DNA of 64,000 nt from Micromonospora kangleipakensis (lineage in GTDB: Bacteria; Actinomycetota; Actinomycetes; Mycobacteriales; Micromonosporaceae), in contig NZ_SHLD01000001.1 in NCBI RefSeq assembly GCF_004217615.1, forward strand, positions 2,046,001-2,110,000, read 5' to 3'. The position numbers and the translations under genes were made by a program. Below the pieces are notes generated by a model, which was not told where the DNA came from, ran no database searches, and saw nothing but the letters and a program-made list of their open reading frames with translations. Below, piece after piece: positions 54,058 through 62,500 of this stretch (position 1 is the stretch's first letter; each line of letters opens with the position of its first letter).

Positions 54058-55235
54058 CCGTGGCGGCATCGCGCTGGTCCACCCCGTCCGAGCTGCTGAC
54101 GAAAGTGCGCCGGCGGTGGAGTTCCGGGGAACTGCTCACCGCGTACGCGCGGCAGCGCTGGGAACCGGTTGTCGTCCCGTTGCGCGCGCCGACCGCGGCC
54201 GAGGTGGCTGAGCGCTTCGGCGCGGCCCAGGACTGGCTCGCGGAGTGGAAGACCGTCGATCCGGCCCTGATCCGGCTCGACTGGAAGCGCGTCGGAGGGC
54301 GCCTCGTCGGCAGCAACGAGGTGCCGCACCGGGCCTCCATCGACACTCCCGACCAGGCGTGGGCCCTGCTGCGCGTACGGCGGAACGTGGAGACGTTCAC
54401 GCGGCTGCTGGATCTGACGCGGCAGGCCGCGCCCGCACTCGTCGAGTGGATGACCGCCGAGCCGATGAAGGTCCTGGACAACGCGGACAGCTGGGCCCGC
54501 CTGGTCGAGGTCGTGCGCTGGATCGACCGGCACCCCACGACCGGGCGGTACCTGCGGCAGATCGACGTTCCCGGCGTCGACACCAAGTTCATCGAGCAGC
54601 ACCGCACCGTCCTGGCCCAGTTGCTGGACCGGCAGCTGGCACCCGAGCGGATCGACCCGGCACAGCCGCCGGCCCGGTTCGCCGAGCGGTACCGGTTCCG
54701 CACCAAGCCCACGTACGTACGGCTGCGTGCACTGGACCGCCCCGCCCCCGCGGCGCTCGGCCCGTTCAGCGAGGTGACGGTCCGCGTCGACGAGCTGGCC
54801 CGGACCCCGCTCGACGTCGCCCGGGTGCTCGTCGTGGAGAACGAGACGACGCACCTCGCCCTTCCCTCGATGCCCGGCACGGTCGCGGTCTTCGGCGGCG
54901 GCTACGCGGTGCGCGCGCTGGCGCCGCTCACCTGGCTGCACGATCGGGAGCTGACCTACTGGGGCGACATCGACACCCACGGGTTCGCCATCCTCGACCG
55001 GCTCCGGCAGGTGTTTCCCCACACGACGTCGGTGCTGATGGATTCCGAGACGCTGCTGGGCCACCGGGCGCACTGGGGCCGCGAGGCCGCCCCGGTCACG
55101 ACCGAACTCGCCCACCTGACCGCAGAGGAGCTGCAGCTGTACCGCGATCTGGTCGCCAACCGGTATGCGCCCGCGCTGCGCCTGGAGCAGGAACGAATCC
55201 GGTTCAGTGCCGTAGAACGAACGTTGACCGGCTGA
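54054..55235 (+). CDS. jetD: Wadjet nuclease JetD (DUF3322/DUF2220, Toprim-like)
   Basis: A 393-aa protein with an N-terminal DUF3322 arm ([20 protein letters not shown]) and a C-terminal Toprim-like DUF2220 nuclease. The metal-binding residues are visible as Glu in [14 protein letters not shown] (about 260) and the DxD in [20 protein letters not shown] (about 303). JetD cuts plasmid DNA once JetABC has engaged it. GTG 54054 overlaps the jetC stop (GTGA). The operon ends here; the next 50 bases contain no obvious terminator. Confidence 0.94.
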   Translation: MTVAASRWSTPSELLTKVRRRWSSGELLTAYARQRWEPVVVPLRAPTAAEVAERFGAAQDWLAEWKTVDPALIRLDWKRVGGRLVGSNEVPHRASIDTPDQAWALLRVRRNVETFTRLLDLTRQAAPALVEWMTAEPMKVLDNADSWARLVEVVRWIDRHPTTGRYLRQIDVPGVDTKFIEQHRTVLAQLLDRQLAPERIDPAQPPARFAERYRFRTKPTYVRLRALDRPAPAALGPFSEVTVRVDELARTPLDVARVLVVENETTHLALPSMPGTVAVFGGGYAVRALAPLTWLHDRELTYWGDIDTHGFAILDRLRQVFPHTTSVLMDSETLLGHRAHWGREAAPVTTELAHLTAEELQLYRDLVANRYAPALRLEQERIRFSAVERTLTG

Positions 55236-55285
55236 CGTTGGCCCTTTTGCATCGATGAGAGCACCCGCTCGGCTGAACGCGTCAG

Positions 55286-55477
55286 CTACTCCCTGCCTGG
55301 AACTTCCGGGGCGGGGAACCAAGCGTCGTCGCCGAGCGACCCGAGGTAGACGTAGAGGACACTACTGCCGCCTCTGCCGAGCGGCGCGAAGAACTCGCAG
55401 GCCTCGTTGATGTAGATCCGGCCGCCCCCGTTCTCGACCTTTCCCGCCCGGCGTAAGAACCCCTGGGGTCCTAAGAA
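55286..55477 (-). pseudogene. Truncated relative of the YINE-motif protein
   Basis: On the minus strand, ending at TAG 55286, an open stretch without a start codon reads GGGRIYINEACEFFAPLG, then SVLYVYLGSLGDDAWFPAPE. This aligns plainly with the C-terminus of the protein at 30971 (GGSIYINEARELFAPVG, AYTYLGRVPLDSWFPQPDVD). Only the last 50-60 residues remain. It is convergent with jetD, 50 bases away. Confidence 0.7.
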
Positions 55478-55830
55478 ACATTAGGGAGTCGGGATAGGTT
55501 GATCTTGCAGGTCGGTTCCTGTCTGGCCGGGTTTCCGCAGCTCAGACACCTGACAGAGCAGTTCGACAAGACTCGTCTGGGGCCTCGAATCGCCGACGCC
55601 CCCAACCGAGCCCTCAATGCCGCACTCAGCCGAGCCCTCATGCGCGCTGACAACAACAGGGCCGGATCGGCCGCGACGAGAGCCCTCAACAGTCCCTCTC
55701 AACCGCTCGCACGGGTCGTCGCGTTGCCCGCCGGCCGCCGCGGCGGCTGCCGTCGGTACGGCGGCTGGCCGACAGAGGAGCAGCTACTAGCGGTCGCTTT
55801 CCTTTCGAGAGCTGTCCATAATCGACTGTT
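55478..55830. other. Intergenic stretch with 24-base periodic motif
   Basis: No supported gene. GAGCCCTCA occurs at 55608, 55632 and 55680, i.e. spaced 24 and 48 bases. On the plus strand this falls in an open frame as a degenerate 8-residue repeat (NRALNAAL, SRALMRAD, TRALNSPS), but there is no ribosome site or known family. The region may be leftover mobile DNA at the left of the IS607-type element. Confidence 0.3.
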
Positions 55831-56100
55831 GTGAAAAGCATCTATCGGCGAGGTTGCCAAGTGGGTGGGCCGTTCGGTGAGCACGGTGCGTCGGTGGGAG
55901 GCGGGGGCCGGATCACGGGCCGTCGTTTGCCGCCCGGGCAGCGGTATTTCGACGAATCGGATGTGCCAGGGCGCTACAGCCGGGCTTCGACGCCGACCGG
56001 CGGAAGGTTGTGGTGTATTGCCGGGTCTCGTCGCCGGGTCAGAAGTTCGACTTGGCCTTGCAGGTGGCGGCGATGCAACAGTTCTGCCTCCCTGTACGGT
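55831..56100 (+). pseudogene. Dead IS607-type serine recombinase (tnpA)
   Basis: Sense is spread over three frames: SIGEVAKWVGRSVSTVRRWE (MerR-like helix-turn-helix) after an extra base directly behind the start GTG 55831; GRITGRRLPPGQRYFDESDV in a second frame; and DADRRKVVVYCRVSSPGQKF with DLALQVAAMQQFC, the catalytic-serine segment, in a third. The rest of the resolvase domain is missing. It lies 57 bases before tnpB. Confidence 0.75.
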
Positions 56101-56156
56101 CTGCGCCGCTACGAGAAGGAGCTGAAAAGGACGGACTTGACCATGGACGGTGACCG

Positions 56157-57575
56157 GTGAAGGTCACCCGGATCGCCTATTCGGCCCGACTGAATCCGGG
56201 CAAGTACGCCGCCCTGGTGGAGCAGGCTCGCCGGTTGGGCCGGGTGCGCAGCGAGGTGTGGCAGCGCTACGGCTCGATCGCTGGGGTTGGGTCTGGGTTG
56301 GCAGATCGGCAGGTACGGGACCGGTGGCTGGTCGACGGCACGCACATCCGGTTTGGCGTGCTGGCGAACGCGTGGAAGGAAACCCTCCGCGACGCCATGG
56401 CCGACATCGCCGCGAACCTCGAGGCGGCCAAGGTCGACGTCCGGCGAGCGATAAGCCGACGCACCAACGATCCGGCCGAGCGTAAGCGGATGTTCACCGC
56501 CTTGAAGGCCGACCAGTGGGCCAGTGACCCGTTCCTGGCCCGGCAGATGCGCAAGCACTGGAAGCGCGGCCGCAACCGCACGCATCATCAGATCGTGGTG
56601 CGCGCCGACAAGTACAACACCGCCGTCGATCGGAGGGGCCTATTGTGGCTGGCGGTTCCCGGTCTCGAGCCCCGCAAGATGGTTAGGATTCCGCTGTCCA
56701 CGACCGTGGCGCCGACGGGTACGTTGCGGCTGATCCTGCGCAGCGGCCGGGTTGAGGTGCACTACCAGATCGACGCGGCGCAGATGCGGTCGTCGCAGCG
56801 GCCGTGCGGCGACCGAAGGCTCGGTGTGGACAAGGGCTACACGGAAGCCCTGACCGACTCCGACAGCCAGCCCCATGGTGTAGGGCTCGGCGTGATGCTG
56901 TCCAGTGAGTCGGACCGGTTGAAGGAACGTAACCGGCGGCGGGCGAAGCTGCGTTCGATCGCGAACAGCGCCGCCCTGCGTGGGGATCACGCGAAAGCGC
57001 ACCGGATAACGGTCAACAATCTCGGCGCGGTGAAGCGGGATCGGCAGGCGGCACGGCATCGGGCGCGGGTACGGACGGAGATTTTCACCGCGGTGCACGA
57101 GGTCGTGGACGAGGCCGGTACCGTGATCGCCGAGGATCTCACCAAGCGCTTCACCGGCCGCAAAAAGCTTCCTAAGAACATCAACCGGCGTCTCGCCACG
57201 TGGACCAAGGGAGTCACCGCCGAGGCCCTGAAAAGCGTGTCGGAGCGCAGAGGTTCTGCGCTCGTTCTCGTCAATGCCGCCTACACCTCACAAACCTGTC
57301 ACCACTGCGGCCGGTTCGGCCGCCGCAGCGGGGACCGGTTTCACTGCACCTCGTGCGGGGTGGCGTGGCAGGCCGACGTGAACGCCGCGATCAACATCCT
57401 GCACCGAGCCGGCGACCCCGACATCGCCCTGCACACCCCACACCACGTGGTGAAGCAGATCCTGCAGGACCGGAACGATCGCCACCGGACCAGACTGCCG
57501 GTCCAGGACTCCAGCCCAACCACCGCTGGGCGGAGAGCGAATTATCCGAACTGCTCAGCTATGAGCAACGAGTAG
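56157..57575 (+). CDS. tnpB: TnpB RNA-guided nuclease of IS607-type element
   Basis: A 472-aa TnpB. The RuvC-like triad appears intact: Asp225 in RRLGVDKGYTEALT, Glu326 in TVIAEDLTKRFTG and Asp407 in VAWQADVNAAINILHRA. The zinc finger is CHHCGRFGRRSGDRFHCTSC. The N-terminal VTRIAYSARLNPGKYAALVE is the typical wedge/helical start. TnpB nucleases are Cas12 ancestors guided by an RNA from the element's right end, so the guide RNA would be expected around the 3' end of this gene. GTG 56157 overlaps the preceding frame's stop. The partner transposase is dead, so the element cannot move on its own. Confidence 0.9.
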   Translation: MKVTRIAYSARLNPGKYAALVEQARRLGRVRSEVWQRYGSIAGVGSGLADRQVRDRWLVDGTHIRFGVLANAWKETLRDAMADIAANLEAAKVDVRRAISRRTNDPAERKRMFTALKADQWASDPFLARQMRKHWKRGRNRTHHQIVVRADKYNTAVDRRGLLWLAVPGLEPRKMVRIPLSTTVAPTGTLRLILRSGRVEVHYQIDAAQMRSSQRPCGDRRLGVDKGYTEALTDSDSQPHGVGLGVMLSSESDRLKERNRRRAKLRSIANSAALRGDHAKAHRITVNNLGAVKRDRQAARHRARVRTEIFTAVHEVVDEAGTVIAEDLTKRFTGRKKLPKNINRRLATWTKGVTAEALKSVSERRGSALVLVNAAYTSQTCHHCGRFGRRSGDRFHCTSCGVAWQADVNAAINILHRAGDPDIALHTPHHVVKQILQDRNDRHRTRLPVQDSSPTTAGRRANYPNCSAMSNE

Positions 57576-57587
57576 GAAGCAGGTGTC

Positions 57588-58943
57588 ATGCGGCGTCGTC
57601 AACTGCTGGCGTCCGGGATGTTCACGGCGATCGGGCTCAGCGCCGGCGAGCTGCTAACAACAGCGCCGGCCGCCGCCGAGACGGTCCCGCTGAAGAGCGT
57701 CGGCACCCAGCTGCCGGTGGACGACCTGCGGGCGATCGAACTCGACGAGGCGCGCGGCCGCCTCTACATCGCCCAGGGGGTCGGTGGCGGGCTGCCGCTG
57801 GTGGTGACCGACCTCGACGGCCGGCTGCTGAACCGGGTCACGGCCGTCGGCGGCATCTCCGACCTCGTCCTCAGCGACGACGGGCGCATCCTGTACGCGG
57901 CCCAGGGCTTCAACCGGATCGTCGCGTTGGACGCCGATACGCTCACCATGGTCGCCAGCTACCCCGCACCCCCCGGCGCCTGGCTGTACACCGTCGAACC
58001 GACCGGTGAGAAGGTCGTCGGCGGGTTCATCGACGCGGGCATCGGCTCCGGCGGTCTGCTGATCTGGTCCGCCCCCGGCACCCCGCCGGTGGTCTACACC
58101 GCGGGCCCCAACTACCACCCGATCATCGACGCCAGCCCCGGCGCGCCGGGCCTCCTCGTCGCCGGCGACACCGGCTATTCGCCGGTCACCACGTACGCCA
58201 TCGACGTCTCTGGTGACAGCCCGAGGATCCTCGCCCGGCGGGACAACACCGGCAGCAACCTGATCGACTACGCCGTGAGCCCGGACGGCACCGAGGTGGT
58301 GGAGACGGTCGGCCACCCGTACGAGCACCACTCGTACCGGCTGCCGGATCTCGGCGACGCCACCGTCTATCCCAGCGGCGTCTACCCGCAGGACGCCGCC
58401 TGGTCCGGGGACGGCTCGACCGTCGCCATCGGCCGCGCCTCGACCGCCTCCGGTGACGCCGATGTCTACCTGTATGCCAAGGGCAGCACGGTCCCGACGT
58501 ACGCCGTCGACTTCCGCAGCGGCGACAGCCTCTGGGAGGGCACCCTGCTGGTCAACCAGGCCGGCACCCGGGCCTGGGCGGTCACCTCGACCGACCCCTA
58601 CCAGGAGACTCAGCTGCTGCACTCCTTCGGGCCGGCACACCCGCCGACGCCGCCGGTCACCGACCTCGCCGTCACCGCCCAGGTGGGGACCGGCAAGGAA
58701 AAGGGCACCGCGCAGCTCACCGTGACCTGGAGCTCGCCGATCGGCGACGACAACTACTGGTGGATCACCGCGTCTACCAACGGCGGGGCCGAGCGGGAGT
58801 TCTGGCGCGGCAAGCTGGACGCCAGCGGCAGGTACACCCTCACCTACTCGCTGCCCCGCGGCACCACCACCTTCACGGTCCGGTACCGCGACTACTACCA
58901 GTTCTACCCGGACGGCTACGCGACCGCGACGCTGCAGCGATGA
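57588..58943 (+). CDS. Secreted beta-propeller-like protein with Ig-like C-terminus
   Basis: A 451-aa exported protein. Signal peptide with twin-arginine-like start (MRRRQLLASGMFTAIGLSAG, cleavage after APAAAE). Residues about 45-350 show repeated WD/YVTN-like blades (ARGRLYIAQGVGGGLPLVVT, SDLVLSDDGRILYAAQGFNR, VSPDGTEVVETVG). The C-terminal 95 residues form a fibronectin/Ig-like strand pattern. Function unknown. It starts 12 bases after tnpB's stop, so its original promoter may have been displaced. It overlaps the next gene by 4 bases. Confidence 0.78.
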   Translation: MRRRQLLASGMFTAIGLSAGELLTTAPAAAETVPLKSVGTQLPVDDLRAIELDEARGRLYIAQGVGGGLPLVVTDLDGRLLNRVTAVGGISDLVLSDDGRILYAAQGFNRIVALDADTLTMVASYPAPPGAWLYTVEPTGEKVVGGFIDAGIGSGGLLIWSAPGTPPVVYTAGPNYHPIIDASPGAPGLLVAGDTGYSPVTTYAIDVSGDSPRILARRDNTGSNLIDYAVSPDGTEVVETVGHPYEHHSYRLPDLGDATVYPSGVYPQDAAWSGDGSTVAIGRASTASGDADVYLYAKGSTVPTYAVDFRSGDSLWEGTLLVNQAGTRAWAVTSTDPYQETQLLHSFGPAHPPTPPVTDLAVTAQVGTGKEKGTAQLTVTWSSPIGDDNYWWITASTNGGAEREFWRGKLDASGRYTLTYSLPRGTTTFTVRYRDYYQFYPDGYATATLQR

Positions 58944-59752
58944 ACGCACCGACCCGGCGGCGCCGTCCGCTCGTCCGCTGCGGCGTACTGGCGCTGCTGC
59001 TGACCACCGGTGTTGCCGGCTGCGCCCGACCGGGTGCTGCCGGCGCCGTCTGGGCCACCTCGGCACCCACCGTCGGGGCGGCGGCGCCCACTGGGGCGGC
59101 GGCGACGAGTGGCGGCGCGGTGGCGGCCCCCACGCCGAGCAACCTGGCCGCGAGCGCCTCCCCGACATCCAAACCGCGCCCGTCGGCGGCAGCGCGGGCC
59201 GGCTCGGCCGCCGCCCCGCCGCCGGCCCCGGCCGCCAGGGCCACCCCGGCCCCGGAATTCCCCCGCGGCTACACCCTGCTGTCGCAGACCTGCACCCTCC
59301 AGGCCGGCCAGCAGGTGTACGTCTCGCGCAGTGGCAAGACGAAGGGAAACTTCCGCTTCTGCACGCAACGGCTGCGCAAGAACGACACGGGCGGCTACTA
59401 CATCAACCCGTACGTCTTCGTCGAGCCCTTCTTCCTCGACGGCGGCCGATGGCTGCCGGACTCGCGTGAGCCGCTGAGCCTGACCATCACCTGCCGGGTC
59501 AGCCACGCCGGCGAACAGGACTACTCCCTCACCGCCACCTCACCGAGCGGGAACGGGCCTGGCCGCACCGCGTCCTGCGGCCGGCTGGTGCCGCACGCGG
59601 TCACCCCGACGACGGGCAGCGACGCCTACACGATCCGATTCACCGGATACACCTCGGGCGGACACTACGGCGTGCTCGCCTTCGAGACCGAGGTGCACTT
59701 CCCGGGCGCCGGCAGGCCGACCCCGGAGCAGCAGGTGACGGTAACCCGCTGA
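58940..59752 (+). CDS. Predicted lipoprotein with Ala/Pro-rich linker
   Basis: A 270-aa protein. The lipobox follows the first hydrophobic stretch (VLALLLTTGVAGCARPGAAG, Cys about residue 29). Residues 30-105 are an Ala/Pro/Ser-rich low-complexity linker, and the C-terminal domain contains paired cysteines (LLSQTCTLQAGQQVYVSRSG, FRFCTQRLRKND, TASCGRLVPH). Function unknown. ATG 58940 overlaps the preceding stop (ATGA), so it probably acts with the propeller protein at the cell surface. Confidence 0.75.
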   Translation: MNAPTRRRRPLVRCGVLALLLTTGVAGCARPGAAGAVWATSAPTVGAAAPTGAAATSGGAVAAPTPSNLAASASPTSKPRPSAAARAGSAAAPPPAPAARATPAPEFPRGYTLLSQTCTLQAGQQVYVSRSGKTKGNFRFCTQRLRKNDTGGYYINPYVFVEPFFLDGGRWLPDSREPLSLTITCRVSHAGEQDYSLTATSPSGNGPGRTASCGRLVPHAVTPTTGSDAYTIRFTGYTSGGHYGVLAFETEVHFPGAGRPTPEQQVTVTR

Positions 59753-59875
59753 CGCGGGCTCGGCGTCTCGGTGTCGACCGCCCACCGGCTGCTCGCGATG
59801 CTGGGATCGGCCGGGGGCCAGGTCTGGGCTGCCGGACGGGTGTGGTTGTCCATGGCGGCGGACGCGCGGGCGTAG
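59753..59875 (+). pseudogene. Relic of an IclR-type helix-turn-helix
   Basis: The codons just after the lipoprotein stop read RGLGVSVSTAHRLLAMLGSA in one frame before TAG at 59873, closely resembling the recognition helix of IclR regulators. There is no start codon and nothing downstream matches an effector domain. It is too short to be more than a scrap. Confidence 0.4.
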
Positions 59876-59885
59876 GGTCGGTGCC

Positions 59886-60434
59886 GTGGTAGGGGCGGGG
59901 CGTCGATACCGGTACGTCGGCCCGGCGGACGTGCGGGCGTCGGTCGCCGACTCTCCCGCAGGCTGGCCCATCCGATCATCGGTCGATCTCGACACCTACC
60001 TGGCGGCCGCAGATCCGCGCGACCGTGACGAGCCGTTCACCTACGTCATCGACCCTGGCGGCACGCTGCGGCTCGCCCCGAGACGCAGCGAGCACGTCGC
60101 CTGCGCCGGCGGTGGGGAGGTCCTCGGCGCGGGGGAGATCGCCTTCGCTGGCGAGCGGGACGGCTCGGTCGTGACCGAGGTGAGCAACCAGTCCACCGGC
60201 TACTGCCCCGATCCCACCTCGTGGGCGGCGGTGGCGGGCGCCCTCGACCGGGCGGGTATCGGCCGCCCGGAAGGCTTCACCGCGACCATCGTCTTTCGGC
60301 GCTGCCTTGACTGCGGTGAGCGCAACGTGGTCCGCGACGACGACTACATCTGCGCGCTCTGCGGTGCTGAGCTGCCGGAGGATGTGGAACCTCGGCTGAC
60401 GGCCCGGCCGTCGACCGACCAGCGTTCGCGCTGA
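59886..60434 (+). CDS. Conserved hypothetical protein with C-terminal zinc ribbon
   Basis: A 182-aa protein. The N-terminal YRYVGPADVRASVADSPAGW is of unknown fold; the C-terminus carries a clear zinc ribbon, RRCLDCGERNVVRDDDYICA with LCGAELPED (C-x2-C...C-x2-C). GTG 59886 is the start. A second, truncated copy of the zinc-ribbon end lies at 61096. It could bind nucleic acid or protein; no enzymatic signature. Confidence 0.7.
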   Translation: MVGAGRRYRYVGPADVRASVADSPAGWPIRSSVDLDTYLAAADPRDRDEPFTYVIDPGGTLRLAPRRSEHVACAGGGEVLGAGEIAFAGERDGSVVTEVSNQSTGYCPDPTSWAAVAGALDRAGIGRPEGFTATIVFRRCLDCGERNVVRDDDYICALCGAELPEDVEPRLTARPSTDQRSR

Positions 60435-60453
60435 CGACCGAGCCGCCTGATCG

Positions 60454-61065
60454 TCATTTCCGCCAGGCGGGGGCCATGCGTTCGGACATCTCGCGCCAGA
60501 ACGTCCGCAGGTCCTCCCGGTTGACCGCCTGCCAGTCCGCCCGCCCGGGCGAGCGGAACCAGCGCCCGACGAGGTCGATCTGGTGGGCGCAGAAGGCCTC
60601 GTCCATCTGGTACGGCAACTCGTCTCCCTTCGGCGGTAGCGGGCACAGCCGGAACGGGCAGTCGTCGATGCAGGTGGAGCCCGGTTGGACGTCGTGGGCT
60701 TGGCGGCGGCTCAGGGTGACCCGCATGGCGCTGCGGTCGATGGTGAGGCACGGGGGCAGTTCGGCCCGGCTGGCCCGGCTGAGCCGGCGCGCCCGCTCGG
60801 AATTGTCCTGTCCGCGGTCGGCGAGGTTGAGCAGCAGCATCACGTCGGCCAGCAGCCGTTGGGCCCGCGGCGTCAGAACTGCCCAGCCGTGCGATGGCGG
60901 CAGCCAGGAGTTCTGGAGCCGGCGGACGCCGGGCTGGGGGCTGACCGCCCCCACCTGCCCGACGATCGCCCGCTCGTCGACCCAGCAGTGCCGTTCCGGG
61001 TGGCGGTCGATGAGCGCCTCGACGCACAGGTCCGCGACCTCGAGGACGAGCGGGTGGGCCGTACC
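60454..61065 (-). pseudogene. 5'-truncated gene of unknown family
   Basis: From about 61065 down to the stop at 60454 the minus strand reads like a real protein: LEVADLCVEALIDRHPERHC, QPGVRRLQNSWLPPSHGWAV, LTPRAQRLLADVMLLLNLAD and DDCPFRLCPLPPKGDELPYQ. Upstream of 61065 the same frame runs antisense through a zinc-ribbon fragment and the SMI1 gene, so no start codon of its own remains. It looks like the C-terminal 200 residues of a larger protein. Confidence 0.55.
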
Positions 61066-61095
61066 GCTGCCGGCCTGTGGGGTGCGGTGCCCGCC

Positions 61096-61189
61096 GCAGC
61101 GCAACGTGGTCCGCGACGACGATTTCACCTGCGCGGTCTGCGAAGCGCAGCTGCCGGCGGCTTGGAACGTGGCCGACGGATCACCCTGA
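61096..61189 (+). pseudogene. Zinc-ribbon end of a second copy of the 59886 gene
   Basis: The plus strand reads QRNVVRDDDFTCAVCEAQLP to TGA 61189, matching ERNVVRDDDYICALCGAELP of the protein at 59886. The first two cysteines and everything before are missing. It abuts the truncated minus-strand gene, so both were probably cut by one rearrangement. Confidence 0.65.
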
Positions 61190-61855
61190 AGTGGACCAGC
61201 GTTCGCCATCCTCGGTCTTCCCCGCGACCGGGTAGCGCTGGGCCAGGAACCGTCGGTACCAGTGGGCGAATCCGACCCGCTCGCCCGCGTCATCCAGCAC
61301 CGGTCGGAGCCCGCCGTCGACGCACCGGTCGTCGAACCACATGCTGCCGCGCGCCGGCCCGCTCACCACCAGCAACGTCGAGAAGCCGCAACCCCGGTCG
61401 TCCAGGAAGAGCGCACCCTGGGTGAGCGCCGGATCATCCTCGATCTCGACGCCGCGCCGCCACCAGTCCCGCAGTGCGGCGTCGAACTCCTTCTGCGAGG
61501 CGAAGTCCTCCCGGAGCGGCTCGGGCTCGATGAAGTCCTCGAGGTTCCAGGCGTCGGTGTGCGGAAACGGCTGGTCGAGCAGGTCGAGGGCGTTGTCGTG
61601 CTCGCGGCCCTTCCACTGCCACCGCCCGTCCACCTGCCAGAGCTCCGGCACCGGCTTCCACCCGCCCCGGTTCACCTTGAGCAGGAAGGACCGGTACTCC
61701 TCCGGCAGTTCGACCCCGAGCTGCGCCTCCGCCTCGGCCAGCTCCGCCGGGCTCAGCGGCGGCGGCACCATCCGCCGGCCGCCGTCGGCCGCGTTCCGCT
61801 CCGCGGCGAGGGCGGCGAGCCGCTCGCGTATGTCCGACCAGTCGGTGCCCGTCAC
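61181..61855 (-). CDS. SMI1/KNR4 (SUKH) family protein
   Basis: A 224-aa protein with the SUKH core near its N-terminus: LSPAELAEAEAQLGVELPEE, YRSFLLKVNRGGWKPVPELW and ALFLDDRGCGFSTLLVVSGP. SUKH proteins are often immunity proteins of contact-dependent toxins but are also found alone; no toxin gene is adjacent. GTG 61855 opens VTGTDWSDIRERLAALAAER; the frame to 61924 is open but less likely. Confidence 0.85.
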   Translation of the reverse strand: MTGTDWSDIRERLAALAAERNAADGGRRMVPPPLSPAELAEAEAQLGVELPEEYRSFLLKVNRGGWKPVPELWQVDGRWQWKGREHDNALDLLDQPFPHTDAWNLEDFIEPEPLREDFASQKEFDAALRDWWRRGVEIEDDPALTQGALFLDDRGCGFSTLLVVSGPARGSMWFDDRCVDGGLRPVLDDAGERVGFAHWYRRFLAQRYPVAGKTEDGERWSTSG

Positions 61856-61884
61856 GCCCGGCACGCTACGCGGCGGCGGCCCTG

Positions 61885-62181
61885 ATGTCGCATGCGATCG
61901 AGAAGGGCGAAGCTGTTGTCGCACTGACCCCCTTGGGTGTCGGCCTGCTCGCCGGGCACCTGCGTGAGCAGGACGTCACCGTGCCGACCATCGACCAGCT
62001 GACGGATGAGACCGCGGAGGTGGTGGTCGCCACCGCCACCGGCAGCCCGGCGGAAACCGCCGCCGCCCTCATGCACGCCTGGCGCGCCCGCAACCTCGCC
62101 ACCGCATCGTCCGAGTTGCGTGCACTGGCCGAGCGCACCGACGACCCCGAACATCGCAGGCTCGCCCTGGCGTACGCCTGA
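61885..62181 (+). CDS. Small hypothetical protein, possibly a fragment
   Basis: A 98-aa frame starting MSHAIEKGEAVVALTPLGVG and ending ERTDDPEHRRLALAYA. It looks like the C-terminal part of a larger actinobacterial hypothetical family (winged-helix-like TPLGVGLLAGHLREQDVTVP), so it may be a truncated gene. There is no clear ribosome site. It is divergent from the SMI1 gene with 29 bases between starts. Confidence 0.4.
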   Translation: MSHAIEKGEAVVALTPLGVGLLAGHLREQDVTVPTIDQLTDETAEVVVATATGSPAETAAALMHAWRARNLATASSELRALAERTDDPEHRRLALAYA

Positions 62182-62500
62182 ACCGGCCAGGGCAGACCGC
62201 CACCAACGCGGGGAACGCGATCATGCGGCCACGTCTTGCAGAGCCCCGGTGACGCCGTGTCAGGTCGGCGCGTCCGGGGTCCCGGGTGGGTAGCCGCTGA
62301 CCGGGTCGGTGGTGAATGGGCCGGCCGTAATCGTCGTCACACGTCGAGGCGCTGGGAGCTAATCCAACGGCGAAGTGTCGGCGGCGGCGGCTAATCTGCC
62401 TGCGAGCGTCACCCCTCCGCACGTCGCGCCCGCCCATCGGCCGGCGCCGCGCCGCCACCACCGCTCACCCGTTCGGTCAGATCCGACTTCAGGAGACTTC
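62182..62500. other. Intergenic region upstream of MFS gene
   Basis: Open frames here are antisense or lack ribosome sites; no RNA gene, repeat or strong dyad was recognised. It presumably holds the promoter of the exporter gene, with AGGAG at 62491-62495 as its ribosome site. Confidence 0.4.

Noticed and set aside
55600..55690. CRISPR-like array
   Set aside because: Repeats are only 9 bases, three copies, with no uniform spacer size and no cas genes in the window.
61181..61855. Toxin-immunity pair with the SMI1/KNR4 protein
   Set aside because: No polymorphic toxin or secretion gene is adjacent; the neighbours are gene fragments and an exporter.
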